This document shows, piece after piece, positions 1-7,362 of a DNA stretch of 19,570 nt. The position numbers and the translations under genes were made by a program. Within the stretch, counting starts at the first letter, position 1. Each line of letters begins with the position of its first letter. The notes below the pieces were generated by a model. That model saw only the letters and a list, made by a program, of their open reading frames with translations. It was not told where the DNA came from and did no database searches. Source of the stretch: an uncultured Solirubrobacterales bacterium (GTDB lineage Bacteria; Actinomycetota; Thermoleophilia; Solirubrobacterales; Solirubrobacteraceae); NCBI GenBank assembly GCA_903959665.1, contig CAJBXY010000032.1:1-19570 (forward strand), read 5' to 3'.

Positions 1-268
1 CAAACGGATCGAGCGCGCTCTCGGGGCTGCCCTCGTCGCCTTCGACGACGATGTCAACCTCAAGGTCGGCGCCAGGAATTGGCTTCTCCTTCGGCGCCTT
101 CTTGTCCACCTTGGCCTCAGCCTCGGCGGCCTCTTCCTCGACGATCTCCTCGGCCTCTTCGACGGCCTCCTCTGCAGCTTCGGCCTCAACCTCAGCTTCG
201 ACCGCCTCTTCTACCTCTTCGGCCTCTACCTCCGGCTGCTCTTCGATTGGAGCTTCGTCGTCGGCCAT
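1..268 (-). CDS. rpsI: Probable 30S ribosomal protein S9, N-terminal part (runs off window)
   Basis: Only the first 89 codons are present; the gene continues past the left edge. The start ATG (266-268) overlaps the rplM stop by one base (TAATG), as expected for a translationally coupled rplM-rpsI pair. The visible residues form a very acidic, Glu/Ala/Val-rich extension beginning MADDEAPIEEQPEVEAEEVE, with a few lysines near residue 55 and a PIPGADLEVD stretch after it. The conserved S9 core, including the Lys/Arg-rich C-terminal tail that reaches the ribosomal P site, is not in the window, so the name rests on synteny with L13 and on actinobacterial S9 proteins often carrying N-terminal extensions. 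Another acidic protein downstream of L13 is possible but less likely. Confidence 0.72.
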   Translation of the reverse strand, partial: MADDEAPIEEQPEVEAEEVEEAVEAEVEAEAAEEAVEEAEEIVEEEAAEAEAKVDKKAPKEKPIPGADLEVDIVVEGDEGSPESALDPF

Positions 269-720
269 TAGGTAGTGATCTCCAGTTTGGTCGGCTTCTG
301 CGCGACGTGTGGGTGGTCGGTGCCGGCGTAGACCTTGAGCTTCGTGATCTGCTGGCGAGCAAGACGGTTGCGGGGAAGCATTCCGCGCACTGCTTGGCGG
401 ATCACCTCTTCCGGGCGACGCTCGAGCATCTCTTCAAGCGTGCGCTCACGCAGCCCACCGGGGTATCCGGTGTGACGGCGGTACATCTTCTCTTTCATCT
501 TGTTGCCGCTGACGGAGATCTTCTCGGCGTTGATCACGACAACGAAGTCGCCGGTATCGACGTGCGGAGTGAACTCAGGCTTGAGCTTGCCACGCAGCAG
601 ATCGGCGATCTGGGTAGCCAAGCGGCCGAGCGTAAGCCCGTTCGCGTCGATCAGTAGCCACTGACGTTCGCGGTCGGTCGCATTGGCGACGTAGGTTTTT
701 GAAGCAACGGAAGCTCTCAT
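268..720 (-). CDS. rplM: 50S ribosomal protein L13
   Basis: This 150-residue protein of the large ribosomal subunit binds 23S rRNA early in assembly. Family marks are the N-terminal WLLIDANGLTLGRLAT block, the HVDTGDFVVVINAEK segment, the signature YRRHTGYPGG (about residues 80-89) and RGMLPRNRLA near residue 113. Length is normal for bacterial L13 (about 140-150), with roughly seven extra residues before the usual start of similarity (SKTYVAN). The start has no clear Shine-Dalgarno sequence: a U-rich tract and a hairpin sit directly upstream (see the terminator entry), which makes its expression unusual. It is followed by rpsI with a one-base overlap. Confidence 0.97.
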   Translation of the reverse strand: MRASVASKTYVANATDRERQWLLIDANGLTLGRLATQIADLLRGKLKPEFTPHVDTGDFVVVINAEKISVSGNKMKEKMYRRHTGYPGGLRERTLEEMLERRPEEVIRQAVRGMLPRNRLARQQITKLKVYAGTDHPHVAQKPTKLEITT

Positions 721-723
721 AGC

Positions 724-750
724 AATAAAAAGCCACGCATTCAGCGCGGC
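724..750 (-). terminator. Rho-independent terminator-like hairpin between guaA and rplM
   Basis: On the minus strand, GCCGCGC and GCGTGGC form a 7-bp stem with one G-U wobble around the loop TGAAT, followed directly by TTTTTATT. This is the classic intrinsic-terminator layout. It lies after the guaA stop (800) but ends only three bases before the rplM ATG (720). It can end guaA transcripts, or act as an attenuator in an rplM leader. A second inverted repeat, GCGGCC/GGCCGC at 767-772 and 786-791, lies just upstream and could be part of the same leader. Confidence 0.65.
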
Positions 751-799
751 GCAGCCTCAGAGAATAGCGGCCTTTGCGCGATCGAGGCCGCGCGGCTCA

Positions 800-2338
800 T
801 TACTCCCACTCGATCGTGCCGGGCGGCTTCGACGTGATGTCGAGCACGACGCGGTTCACTTCGCGCAGTTCGTTGATCATCCTCGAGGCAATCTGCTCGA
901 GAAGATCGTACGGGAGGCGCGCCCAGTCGGCCGTCATCGCGTCATCTGAGGTGACGGCGCGGATCACGACGACGTAGCCATATGTGCGCTCATCGCCTTG
1001 TACGCCTACGGTTCGGACATCGGGCAGAACGCAGAATGACTGCCAAAGCTCGCGATAGAGGCCGGCCTTGCGGATCTCGTCCTGCAGCACGGCATCCGCG
1101 TCACGAAGCAGGTCGAGCCGTTCTTTCGTTGCTTCGCCGCCGACAATCCGAATTGCCAGCCCGGGGCCGGGGAAGGGCTGGCGCCATACCAGCCGCTCAG
1201 GCAATCCCAGCTCAGCCCCGACCGCACGGACCTCGTCTTTGAAGAGCGTTCTCAGCGGCTCGACGAGTTCAAACTCCATGTCGTCAGGGAGGCCGCCAAC
1301 GTTGTGGTGCGACTTGATCGTCGAAGTGCCGGTCCCGCCGCCGGATTCGATCACGTCCGAGTAAAGCGTTCCTTGAACGAGGAACTTTGCTCCTTCAAGC
1401 TTGGCCGCTTCCTCCTCAAAAACGCGAATGAACTCACCGCCAATGATCTTGCGTTTGGTCTCCGGATCGCTCACCCCGGAGAGCTTGCTGAGGAAGCGAT
1501 CCTCGGCATCGACGGCAACGAGCGGCACGGCGAAGCGATCGCGGAATGTTTCAACAACCTGCGCGCCCTCGTCCTTGCGCATCATTCCGTGGTCGACGAA
1601 GACGCAGGTGAGCTGGTCACCGATCGCACGGTGTACGAGCAGCGCGGCGACCGACGAATCGACACCGCCGGAGAGTCCGCAGACGACCTTGCCGTCCCCT
1701 ACCTGATCGCGGATCGCGGCAATCTGTTCTTCGGCGATCGAAGCCGGTGACCAGTCGAGCGTGCAGCCGCAAGCGTCGCGGAGGAAGTGGGTCAGGATCT
1801 GCTGGCCGAACGGCGTGTGGACAACCTCGGGGTGAAACTGGATTCCGTAGATCTTCCGCTCGGCCGACTCGAACGCCGCCACGGGCGACTGTGTTGACGC
1901 CGCCAGCGCAGTAAAGCCGGGAGGCGGTTCGAAGACGGTGTCACGGTGCGACATCCAGCAAGGCTGAACGTCAGGCAGCCCGGCGAAGAGCAAGCCAGGC
2001 TCGGTGATCGTCAGCTCCGAGCGGCCGTACTCGCCAACTTCAGCGCTCTCGACGCGGCCGCCGAGGTGCTGGGCCAAGAGCTGCATCCCGTAACAGATGC
2101 CAAGCACTGGGATGCCAAGCTCAAGCAGGCCAGGGTCGAGCCGCGGCGCGCCGTCAACGTGGACCGATGCCGGGCCGCCGGAGAGGATCAACCCCTTCGC
2201 CCCTCGAGCCGCAACCTCCTGCGGGCCAACGTGGTACGGAAGCAGCTCGGAGAAGACGCCGCACTCGCGCACTCGCCGCGCGATCAGCTGCGAGTACTGG
2301 CCTCCATAGTCGAGAACAACGACTTCGTCGTGAGTCAC
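800..2338 (-). CDS. guaA: GMP synthase (glutamine-hydrolysing)
   Basis: GuaA converts XMP to GMP using ATP and the ammonia released from glutamine, the last step of guanine nucleotide synthesis. The 512-residue protein has the usual two-part layout. A class I glutamine amidotransferase domain (about 1-190) carries the nucleophile C82 in GICYGMQL and the H169/E171 pair in QFHPEV. An ATP pyrophosphatase domain follows with the PP-loop SGGVDSS (223-229) and DHGMMRKDEG (249-258), then the C-terminal dimerisation domain ending in DITSKPPGTIEWE. All catalytic residues are present and length is normal. The GTG start overlaps the guaB3 stop in a GTGA junction, so translation is probably coupled to the enzyme that makes its substrate. 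Confidence 0.98.
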   Translation of the reverse strand: MTHDEVVVLDYGGQYSQLIARRVRECGVFSELLPYHVGPQEVAARGAKGLILSGGPASVHVDGAPRLDPGLLELGIPVLGICYGMQLLAQHLGGRVESAEVGEYGRSELTITEPGLLFAGLPDVQPCWMSHRDTVFEPPPGFTALAASTQSPVAAFESAERKIYGIQFHPEVVHTPFGQQILTHFLRDACGCTLDWSPASIAEEQIAAIRDQVGDGKVVCGLSGGVDSSVAALLVHRAIGDQLTCVFVDHGMMRKDEGAQVVETFRDRFAVPLVAVDAEDRFLSKLSGVSDPETKRKIIGGEFIRVFEEEAAKLEGAKFLVQGTLYSDVIESGGGTGTSTIKSHHNVGGLPDDMEFELVEPLRTLFKDEVRAVGAELGLPERLVWRQPFPGPGLAIRIVGGEATKERLDLLRDADAVLQDEIRKAGLYRELWQSFCVLPDVRTVGVQGDERTYGYVVVIRAVTSDDAMTADWARLPYDLLEQIASRMINELREVNRVVLDITSKPPGTIEWE

Positions 2339-3555
2339 GCCGGCGTCGAACTGAGCGTGCTGTCCGCATTGGCCGAAGGAGAGGCGCCGGCCCCGCGGCT
2401 ACCCATTCCAACCCCCTGCGATGACTGAAGCTTCTTGCCCTCGGTTTGCAGCGCCGGGGCGACCATCAGCTCGGCGCGGTTGAACTCGGCAACGTCTTGG
2501 TAGCCGCAGGTAGCCATCGAGGTTCGCAGCGCGCCCATCAGGTTGAAGCTGCCGTCGTTCTCGTGCGCCGGGCCGGTCAGGATCTCTTCGATCGAACCGT
2601 TCTGAATCGTCTCAACGCGGGCGCCACGCGGAAGCGTCGGATGGAAGGTCGCCATTCCCCAGTGGAAGCCGCGGCCAGGAGCCTCGTAGGCGCGAGCTAG
2701 TGGCGAGCCGATCATCACCGCATCGGCGCCACAGGCGATCGCCTTGGCTACGTCACCGCCGGTGCTCATTCCGCCGTCGGCGATCACTTGGACGTACTCA
2801 CCGGTCTCAAGCATGTGGGTCGAGCGAGCTCCGGCAACGTCGGCGATCGCAGTTGCCTGCGGCACTCCAAGGCCGAGAACCCCTCGCGTGGTGCAGGCGG
2901 CTCCTGGGCCGACTCCGACCAGCACCCCGGCCGCGCCGGTGCGCATCAGGTGAAGGCCGGTGTGATAACTGGCGCAGCCGCCAACGATCACCGGCACCGG
3001 CAGCTCGGCGATGAACTCCTTCAGGTTGAGCGGCTCGGTCGTCTTCGAAACGTGCTCGGCGGAGACGACAGTCCCTTGAATGACGAGAATGTCGAGCCCG
3101 GCGTCGAGCACCATCTCGTAATGAGCCGAAACGCGCTGGGGAGTCAGCGAGGCGGCAGTGACGACGCCGCTGGCTTTGATCTCTTCGATCCTCGCCCTCA
3201 TTAGCTCAGGCTTGATCGGCTCTTGATAGATCAGCTGCATCTCGTGCGTTGCCTCGTCCTTAGGCAGCTGCGAGATCCGCTCGAGTTGCTCTTCGGCATC
3301 CTCGTAGCGCGTGAAGATTCCTTCAAGGTTGAGCACCGCCAGCCCACCGAGCCGACCGACCTCAATCGCAGTGCGCGGTGATACGACCCCGTCCATCGCC
3401 GAGGCCATCAATGGAAGCTCGAAGCGGTACGGGCCAAGCTTCCAAGAGATGTCTACGTCGTCGGGATCGCGCGTGCGACGTGAGGGCACGATTGCGATGT
3501 CATCGAAGCCATAGGCGCGGCGCGCCTTCTTTCCTCTACCGATCTCAATTTCCAT
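2335..3555 (-). CDS. guaB3: GuaB3-family IMP dehydrogenase
   Basis: Oxidises IMP to XMP with NAD+, the committed step to GMP. The 406-residue protein is a TIM-barrel IMPDH without the CBS (Bateman) regulatory pair found in standard GuaB. It begins MEIEIGRGKKARRAY, a hallmark of the actinobacterial/cyanobacterial GuaB3 branch. The catalytic loop GVGPGAACTTR places the nucleophile at C221, and phosphate-binding DGGMSTGGD starts at D260. The last 25 or so residues are a low-complexity Ser/Ala/Gly tail. The start is supported by AGGA seven bases upstream. It is translationally coupled to guaA. A canonical GuaB may exist elsewhere in the genome; whether this copy is the main enzyme cannot be told from the window. 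Confidence 0.93.
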   Translation of the reverse strand: MEIEIGRGKKARRAYGFDDIAIVPSRRTRDPDDVDISWKLGPYRFELPLMASAMDGVVSPRTAIEVGRLGGLAVLNLEGIFTRYEDAEEQLERISQLPKDEATHEMQLIYQEPIKPELMRARIEEIKASGVVTAASLTPQRVSAHYEMVLDAGLDILVIQGTVVSAEHVSKTTEPLNLKEFIAELPVPVIVGGCASYHTGLHLMRTGAAGVLVGVGPGAACTTRGVLGLGVPQATAIADVAGARSTHMLETGEYVQVIADGGMSTGGDVAKAIACGADAVMIGSPLARAYEAPGRGFHWGMATFHPTLPRGARVETIQNGSIEEILTGPAHENDGSFNLMGALRTSMATCGYQDVAEFNRAELMVAPALQTEGKKLQSSQGVGMGSRGAGASPSANADSTLSSTPA

Positions 3556-3665
3556 CGGCTGATCCTAGGTACGGCGCCGGACGCAATCGCCGCGCGCGAG
3601 GCAGATCGACGAGCTTCGCGGAAGGCTGCTGGGAGGCTCTCGTGATCACTCACTGAAGATAGCGC

Positions 3666-4625
3666 TCAGAGGGCGCGCGCGGGTGCTTCGATCCGCTCAA
3701 CCTCAACCTCGGAGAGCAGCTCGTCGACGCCTTTGGGGTCGATCAGCCCAGCACCGAGCCGCTGCGTCGATTCAGCGCCGCAGGCGACGGCGTAGCGCAG
3801 GCACTCCTCAGGGCTCGAACCGCCGTAGCGGGCGGCAACGTAGCCGGCAAGAAAGGCGTCGCCCGCGCCGACGCTGGCAACTGCTTCACGCGGCTCAATC
3901 CATACTCGGTGCTCGGTCGCCTTGCCGTCGACGAGGACGCTCGCTACGCAGCCGTCGGGCAGCGTGATGATCGCCTCCTTCGAACCGAGCCCGCGCAGCT
4001 CCGCCAGCGCTCCAACCTGCTCTTCGCGGTCGTTGAACTCGTGGCCTACTAGCTCTTCGGCTTCAGCCATATTCGGCGAGATCACTGTCGGCTCGGCGCG
4101 GACTGCGAGCTTCATCGCTTCGCCTTCCGAGTCGACGATCGTTACAACGTTGAGCCGCTTGAGCTCCGCGATCAGCGTCGCGTAGAAGGATGGGTCGACG
4201 CCGCGTGGCAGCGAGCCGGCAAGAACGCAGATCGCGGCTCCGCTGGCAAGGTAGGCGAGCTTCTCAATGAAGAGCTCAACCTCGGCCTCATTGACCTCCG
4301 GGCCGCGCTCATTGATCTCGGTCTGCTCTCCGGTCGTCGGGTCGAGCACCGAGATGTTGGTCCGCGACTCCTCAGCGATGTGGACGAAGCCATTGAGAAT
4401 CGACTCGGCTGTGAGCTGCTCGACGATCCTCGTTCCAGTTGCTCCACCGACGAAGCCGGTCGCAATCACCGGCTGGCCGAGCGAGGCCAGCAGCCGCGCA
4501 ACGTTGACGCCTTTGCCACCTGCGGTTGAGCGCTGCTCAACGGTGCGATGGCGGCGCCCGAGCCGGAAGCTGGGAACCGAGAGTGACTTGTCGATCGCTG
4601 CGTTGAGAGTGACGGTAAGAATCAT
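3666..4625 (-). CDS. PfkB-family sugar-phosphate kinase (1-phosphofructokinase-like)
   Basis: This 319-residue ribokinase-fold kinase most likely phosphorylates a hexose phosphate (fructose-1-P, fructose-6-P or tagatose-6-P) with ATP. Family marks are the N-terminal TVTLNAAIDKSL, the GGKGVNVAR sugar-binding motif (36-44), the SPNMAEAEEL motif (about 183-192) and GAGDAF (253-258), whose aspartate D256 is the catalytic base. The typical TVTLNPAID proline is alanine here, a minor change. There is no PTS gene beside it, so a fructose-specific role (FruK) is not supported over a general hexose-6-phosphate kinase. Its ATG overlaps the stop of the upstream carboxypeptidase gene in an ATGA junction, so it is probably co-transcribed with cell-wall genes. 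Substrate is uncertain. Confidence 0.9.
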   Translation of the reverse strand: MILTVTLNAAIDKSLSVPSFRLGRRHRTVEQRSTAGGKGVNVARLLASLGQPVIATGFVGGATGTRIVEQLTAESILNGFVHIAEESRTNISVLDPTTGEQTEINERGPEVNEAEVELFIEKLAYLASGAAICVLAGSLPRGVDPSFYATLIAELKRLNVVTIVDSEGEAMKLAVRAEPTVISPNMAEAEELVGHEFNDREEQVGALAELRGLGSKEAIITLPDGCVASVLVDGKATEHRVWIEPREAVASVGAGDAFLAGYVAARYGGSSPEECLRYAVACGAESTQRLGAGLIDPKGVDELLSEVEVERIEAPARAL

Positions 4626-5839
4626 GCTGGTCTTCGCTGGGCTCTCTCGGGGCGCCGTCGGCGGCGCCGCTTGCGCAACAGAGTAGCCGAAATGGCAATT
4701 AAGATGAGAGCGACGAAGAGCCCCGCGGCAGGCCCGGCCAGCCCGCCAGCCGTGGCCAGCAGCGACGGCGCCGCGACCGCCGTCGCAGTGACCAAAGCGA
4801 TGCGCTCAACGCTCTTTCCGCGCCGCAGCACGATCACCTCACCGACGCGCGCGCCTTTCGCGAGCGGGCCGGTAAGCCGATCAGGCAGCCCGCTGACAAT
4901 CGTCGTCGGCCGCTCAGCGGTCCGCATCACAACGTCAGCACTGCGCGATGCGATTAATCCAACCGTCGCGTCGCGCCCCTCGACGTCGAGCGTCGCGAAA
5001 CGCTGACCCTTCGTAACGGCGCGGACGCTTCGATAGCGACCGAAGCCGTAGCGCATCAGCTTCAGCGTGTCATCGTTGCGCGCCGCTTCGCTTGGCTCGC
5101 CCATCACGACGCTGATCAGCTCGGCGCCGTTACGGCTGGCCCCACCGACCAGCAGGTAGCCAGCGCTCGAGGTGTGGCCCGTCTTGATTCCGTTCATCCA
5201 AGGAACCGCGCCGATCAGCGTGTTGCGGTTGTAGACGGTGCGGCTGCGATAGCCGCTGCGCAACTTGGCCTGTGAGCGGTCGACGAGGCGGCGCGCAAAG
5301 CTGTTGCCGCGAAGCAGAACACCGAGCGTGGCGAGGTCGCGCGCGGTCGAATAGTTACGGCGGCCGTCAAGCCCATCGGGGTTTGAGAAGTGTGTTCGGC
5401 GCAGGCCTGCCCGTTTGGCGCGCGCGTTCATCATTCGCACGAAACCCTTCCGCGAGCCACCAACGTCGACGGCAATCGAAGCGGCCGCCTCGTTCGCGCT
5501 CGGTAGCAAGAGCGCGCGCAACATATCGGCGCTGGTCAGGCGCTCGCCTGGGATTAAGCCGGCGGTCGACTCGCCCGCGCCTGCGTTGTAGTTGACGACC
5601 TTGATCCGGTGACCCAGCGACCGGCGCTCGAGCAGCAGCAGCGCCGTCATCATCTTTGTCGTCGAGGCGATCTCGCGGCGGGTGTACGGATTACGTGCGT
5701 AGATGATCTCGCCGCTGGAGGGCTCAATCAGGATCGCCGATCGGGCGCTGAGCGATGGTCGAGGCTTGGCGCCGGCGACGGAGGGAAGAGCGAGCACCAG
5801 CAGCGCCAACAGCACGCCCACGCGAATCAGGCCGGTCAC
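4622..5839 (-). CDS. D-alanyl-D-alanine carboxypeptidase (peptidase S11, DacA-like)
   Basis: A penicillin-binding serine carboxypeptidase that trims the terminal D-Ala from peptidoglycan pentapeptides outside the membrane. The open frame extends to 6247, but that part is shadow coding. The GTG at 5839 is chosen because it starts a signal peptide (VGVLLALLVLALPSVAGA, residues 7-24) and overlaps the LysM gene stop in a GTGA junction, giving 405 residues. All three S11 motifs are present: STTK (S59, K62), SAN (114-116) and KTG (219-221), the latter in MNGIKTGHTSSAGYLLVG. A second membrane helix lies near the C-terminus (about 360-390), followed by a very Arg-rich cytoplasmic tail, so it should be membrane-anchored by its C-terminus. 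Confidence 0.93.
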   Translation of the reverse strand: MTGLIRVGVLLALLVLALPSVAGAKPRPSLSARSAILIEPSSGEIIYARNPYTRREIASTTKMMTALLLLERRSLGHRIKVVNYNAGAGESTAGLIPGERLTSADMLRALLLPSANEAAASIAVDVGGSRKGFVRMMNARAKRAGLRRTHFSNPDGLDGRRNYSTARDLATLGVLLRGNSFARRLVDRSQAKLRSGYRSRTVYNRNTLIGAVPWMNGIKTGHTSSAGYLLVGGASRNGAELISVVMGEPSEAARNDDTLKLMRYGFGRYRSVRAVTKGQRFATLDVEGRDATVGLIASRSADVVMRTAERPTTIVSGLPDRLTGPLAKGARVGEVIVLRRGKSVERIALVTATAVAAPSLLATAGGLAGPAAGLFVALILIAISATLLRKRRRRRRPERAQRRPA

Positions 5840-6150
5840 GACCTGAGGCGGAGCCGCTGACCTGGCTGAAGCGCCTGCGTGTCTAGCCCGGGGTTGAGCT
5901 GCTCGAGCTGCTCGACCGAAACGCCGGTGTCCAGCGAGATCGAAGTCAATGTGTCGCCGCTGCGAACCGTGTAGTAGCGCGGACCGCCCGTCTTGACCGT
6001 CGTCGCCGTCGTCGAGTCGGCGGCCGGCGCGAGGCTGTCGCTGCCAGAGGAGGAGCCGCCGCCGCTGGCGAGGATCAGTGCCGTAACCAGTGCCGCGAGA
6101 ATCAGTGCGAGCGGAGCCAGCCAACGGGAGGCTTGAGATTTCGGCGCCAT
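5836..6150 (-). CDS. Small membrane-anchored LysM-domain protein
   Basis: A 104-residue protein with a short basic N-terminus, one membrane helix (about 11-28), a Ser/Gly/Ala/Thr linker and a single C-terminal LysM domain (about 59-103, YYTVRSGDTLTSIS ... LQPGQRLRL). LysM domains bind the GlcNAc-MurNAc backbone of peptidoglycan. The topology puts LysM outside, so the protein should tether membrane to wall or position a partner. The AGGG four bases before the ATG supports the start. Its stop overlaps the carboxypeptidase start, which suggests the two work on the same substrate. There is no catalytic domain. pyrF ends 72 bp upstream. Confidence 0.88.
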   Translation of the reverse strand: MAPKSQASRWLAPLALILAALVTALILASGGGSSSGSDSLAPAADSTTATTVKTGGPRYYTVRSGDTLTSISLDTGVSVEQLEQLNPGLDTQALQPGQRLRLRS

Positions 6151-6222
6151 CTAGCCCTGAAGGATACGGACGCGCGCCAGCAACTCCAACGATTGGCGCG
6201 GCCGGGCGCAAAGTTGCAGCGC

Positions 6223-7146
6223 TCAGCCTTCTGCGCCGAGTGCCCATGCCGAATCGCGCAGTGATTCAGCCTGAGCGCGCGCGGCTTGCGCGGGGCTGCC
6301 GCCATGCTCTTCGGAAGCGAAGACGATCGATCGCGATGCGCTTACCAGCCCGGCTGCAGGGCCGGGCGCGAAGGCCGGCGCCAAGTCTTCAACCCTTCCC
6401 CCCTGAGCGCCTATGCCAGGAAGCAGAAAGATCGTCCGCGGCATCAACTCGCGCATCCGCGCGACGTGTTGCGGCGCTGTCGCGCCAACGACCGCGCCGA
6501 CGTCGGAGAGTTCGCCGTCGCTGCCCAACCGATCGACCGCCTGCGCCACGCGCTCCCAGAGCGTTCCGTTATCGGCCAGCTCCAAATCCTCGAAATCGGC
6601 CGCACCAAGGTTTGAGGTCCTGACTAGAACAAAGACGCCGGCGTCGTTGGCGCGGGCGCCCTCGATTAGGACGTTGAGCGTGTCAAGCCCCATGTAGGGA
6701 TTCGCCGTGAAGGCATCGGCGCCCAACCCGGCAACCGGCCCGAACGGCGTCTCAGTAACGCCAGCCAGCGACTGGCTGTAGGCAGCGGCGCTTACGTCGA
6801 TGTCGCCGCGCTTGCCGTCGGCGAGCACCAGCAGGCCTGCCGCTTTAGCGTGGTCCACAACCGCGCCGAGCGCTTCACGACCGGGCGCACCGAGCCGCTC
6901 GAAGCAGGCCAACTGCGGCTTGACGACAACGCAAGCGGGGCCGGCGGCGTCGATCAACGCGCGGCAGTGTGCCTCAACCGCGCTCGCGGCCCGCTCAGCG
7001 GCGCTCGATCCGCTTGCCGCTTCCAGCGCCTGCGGCCAGAGTCGCGCCGGGTCAGGGTCGAGCCCAAGCACGATCTGCGAGCGGCGCGCCTGAACTGCGC
7101 TCGCCAGCCGCGAGGCGAAACCGCTACTGGCGCCGCTCGTTGACAC
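6223..7146 (-). CDS. pyrF: Orotidine-5'-phosphate decarboxylase, type 2
   Basis: Decarboxylates OMP to UMP, the last step of de novo pyrimidine synthesis. The 307-residue length and sequence fit the longer type 2 PyrF common in mycobacteria, not the roughly 230-residue E. coli type. Substrate-binding IVLGLDPDP starts near residue 25, and the catalytic block LADGKRGDID (109-118) carries Lys112 within the Asp-Lys-Asp network. A FTANPYMGLDTL segment and LLPGIGAQGG phosphate loop follow. The start is GTG at 7146 with only a weak upstream AGAG; an internal start is not excluded. Other pyr genes are not next to it, although it often sits at the end of a pyr operon in Actinomycetota. Confidence 0.95.
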   Translation of the reverse strand: MSTSGASSGFASRLASAVQARRSQIVLGLDPDPARLWPQALEAASGSSAAERAASAVEAHCRALIDAAGPACVVVKPQLACFERLGAPGREALGAVVDHAKAAGLLVLADGKRGDIDVSAAAYSQSLAGVTETPFGPVAGLGADAFTANPYMGLDTLNVLIEGARANDAGVFVLVRTSNLGAADFEDLELADNGTLWERVAQAVDRLGSDGELSDVGAVVGATAPQHVARMRELMPRTIFLLPGIGAQGGRVEDLAPAFAPGPAAGLVSASRSIVFASEEHGGSPAQAARAQAESLRDSAWALGAEG

Positions 7147-7210
7147 ACTCTGAAGCTAGCAACGCAATTGGACGGCGCGGCGCGGCCGGCAACCGTCGGA
7201 GCGAACTGGC

Positions 7211-7214
7211 AGGA
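7211..7214 (+). promoter_or_regulatory. Ribosome binding site deciding the start of the 46-aa membrane protein
   Basis: AGGA lies seven bases before the ATG at 7222. The in-frame upstream ATG at 7168 has no comparable site and would add a non-conserved-looking polar stretch, so 7222 is preferred. Confidence 0.55.
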
Positions 7215-7221
7215 TTGCCAG

Positions 7222-7362
7222 ATGCCACTGGCGCGAATCGGTTGGGGAGTCGTCGTTCTGATCTGCCTGATCGGCGTCGGCCTGCTGATGCTCGCCGGCT
7301 ATCAGGGCTATGCGGCGCTCTCGCTGGCCGTTGGCGTCGCCGCAGCGATCAACTTGACTTGA
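7222..7362 (+). CDS. Small two-helix membrane protein, 46 aa
   Basis: I do not recognise a family. The peptide begins MPLARIGWGV and contains two hydrophobic stretches, about residues 7-25 and 29-44, joined by a short AGYQGY turn. This fits a helical hairpin in the membrane. A good AGGA ribosome site precedes the ATG. It fills the gap between pyrF, read the other way, and the CDF transporter, whose 3' end it overlaps by 14 bp in convergent orientation. The strong hydrophobicity, the ribosome site and the exact fit into the gap argue that it is real; the short length argues for caution. No function can be assigned. Confidence 0.55.
   Translation: MPLARIGWGVVVLICLIGVGLLMLAGYQGYAALSLAVGVAAAINLT

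Noticed and set aside
760..790. Promoter for rplM with TATTCT as -10
   Set aside because: Only 4/6 matches and no -35-like hexamer at 16-18 bases; the TATTCT also abuts the GGCCGC hairpin arm.
5840..6247. Upstream extension of the carboxypeptidase frame (541-residue reading)
   Set aside because: The extra 136 residues are Arg/Gly/Ala-rich shadow of the LysM gene and of the pyrF 3' end; the GTG at 5839 begins a proper signal peptide.
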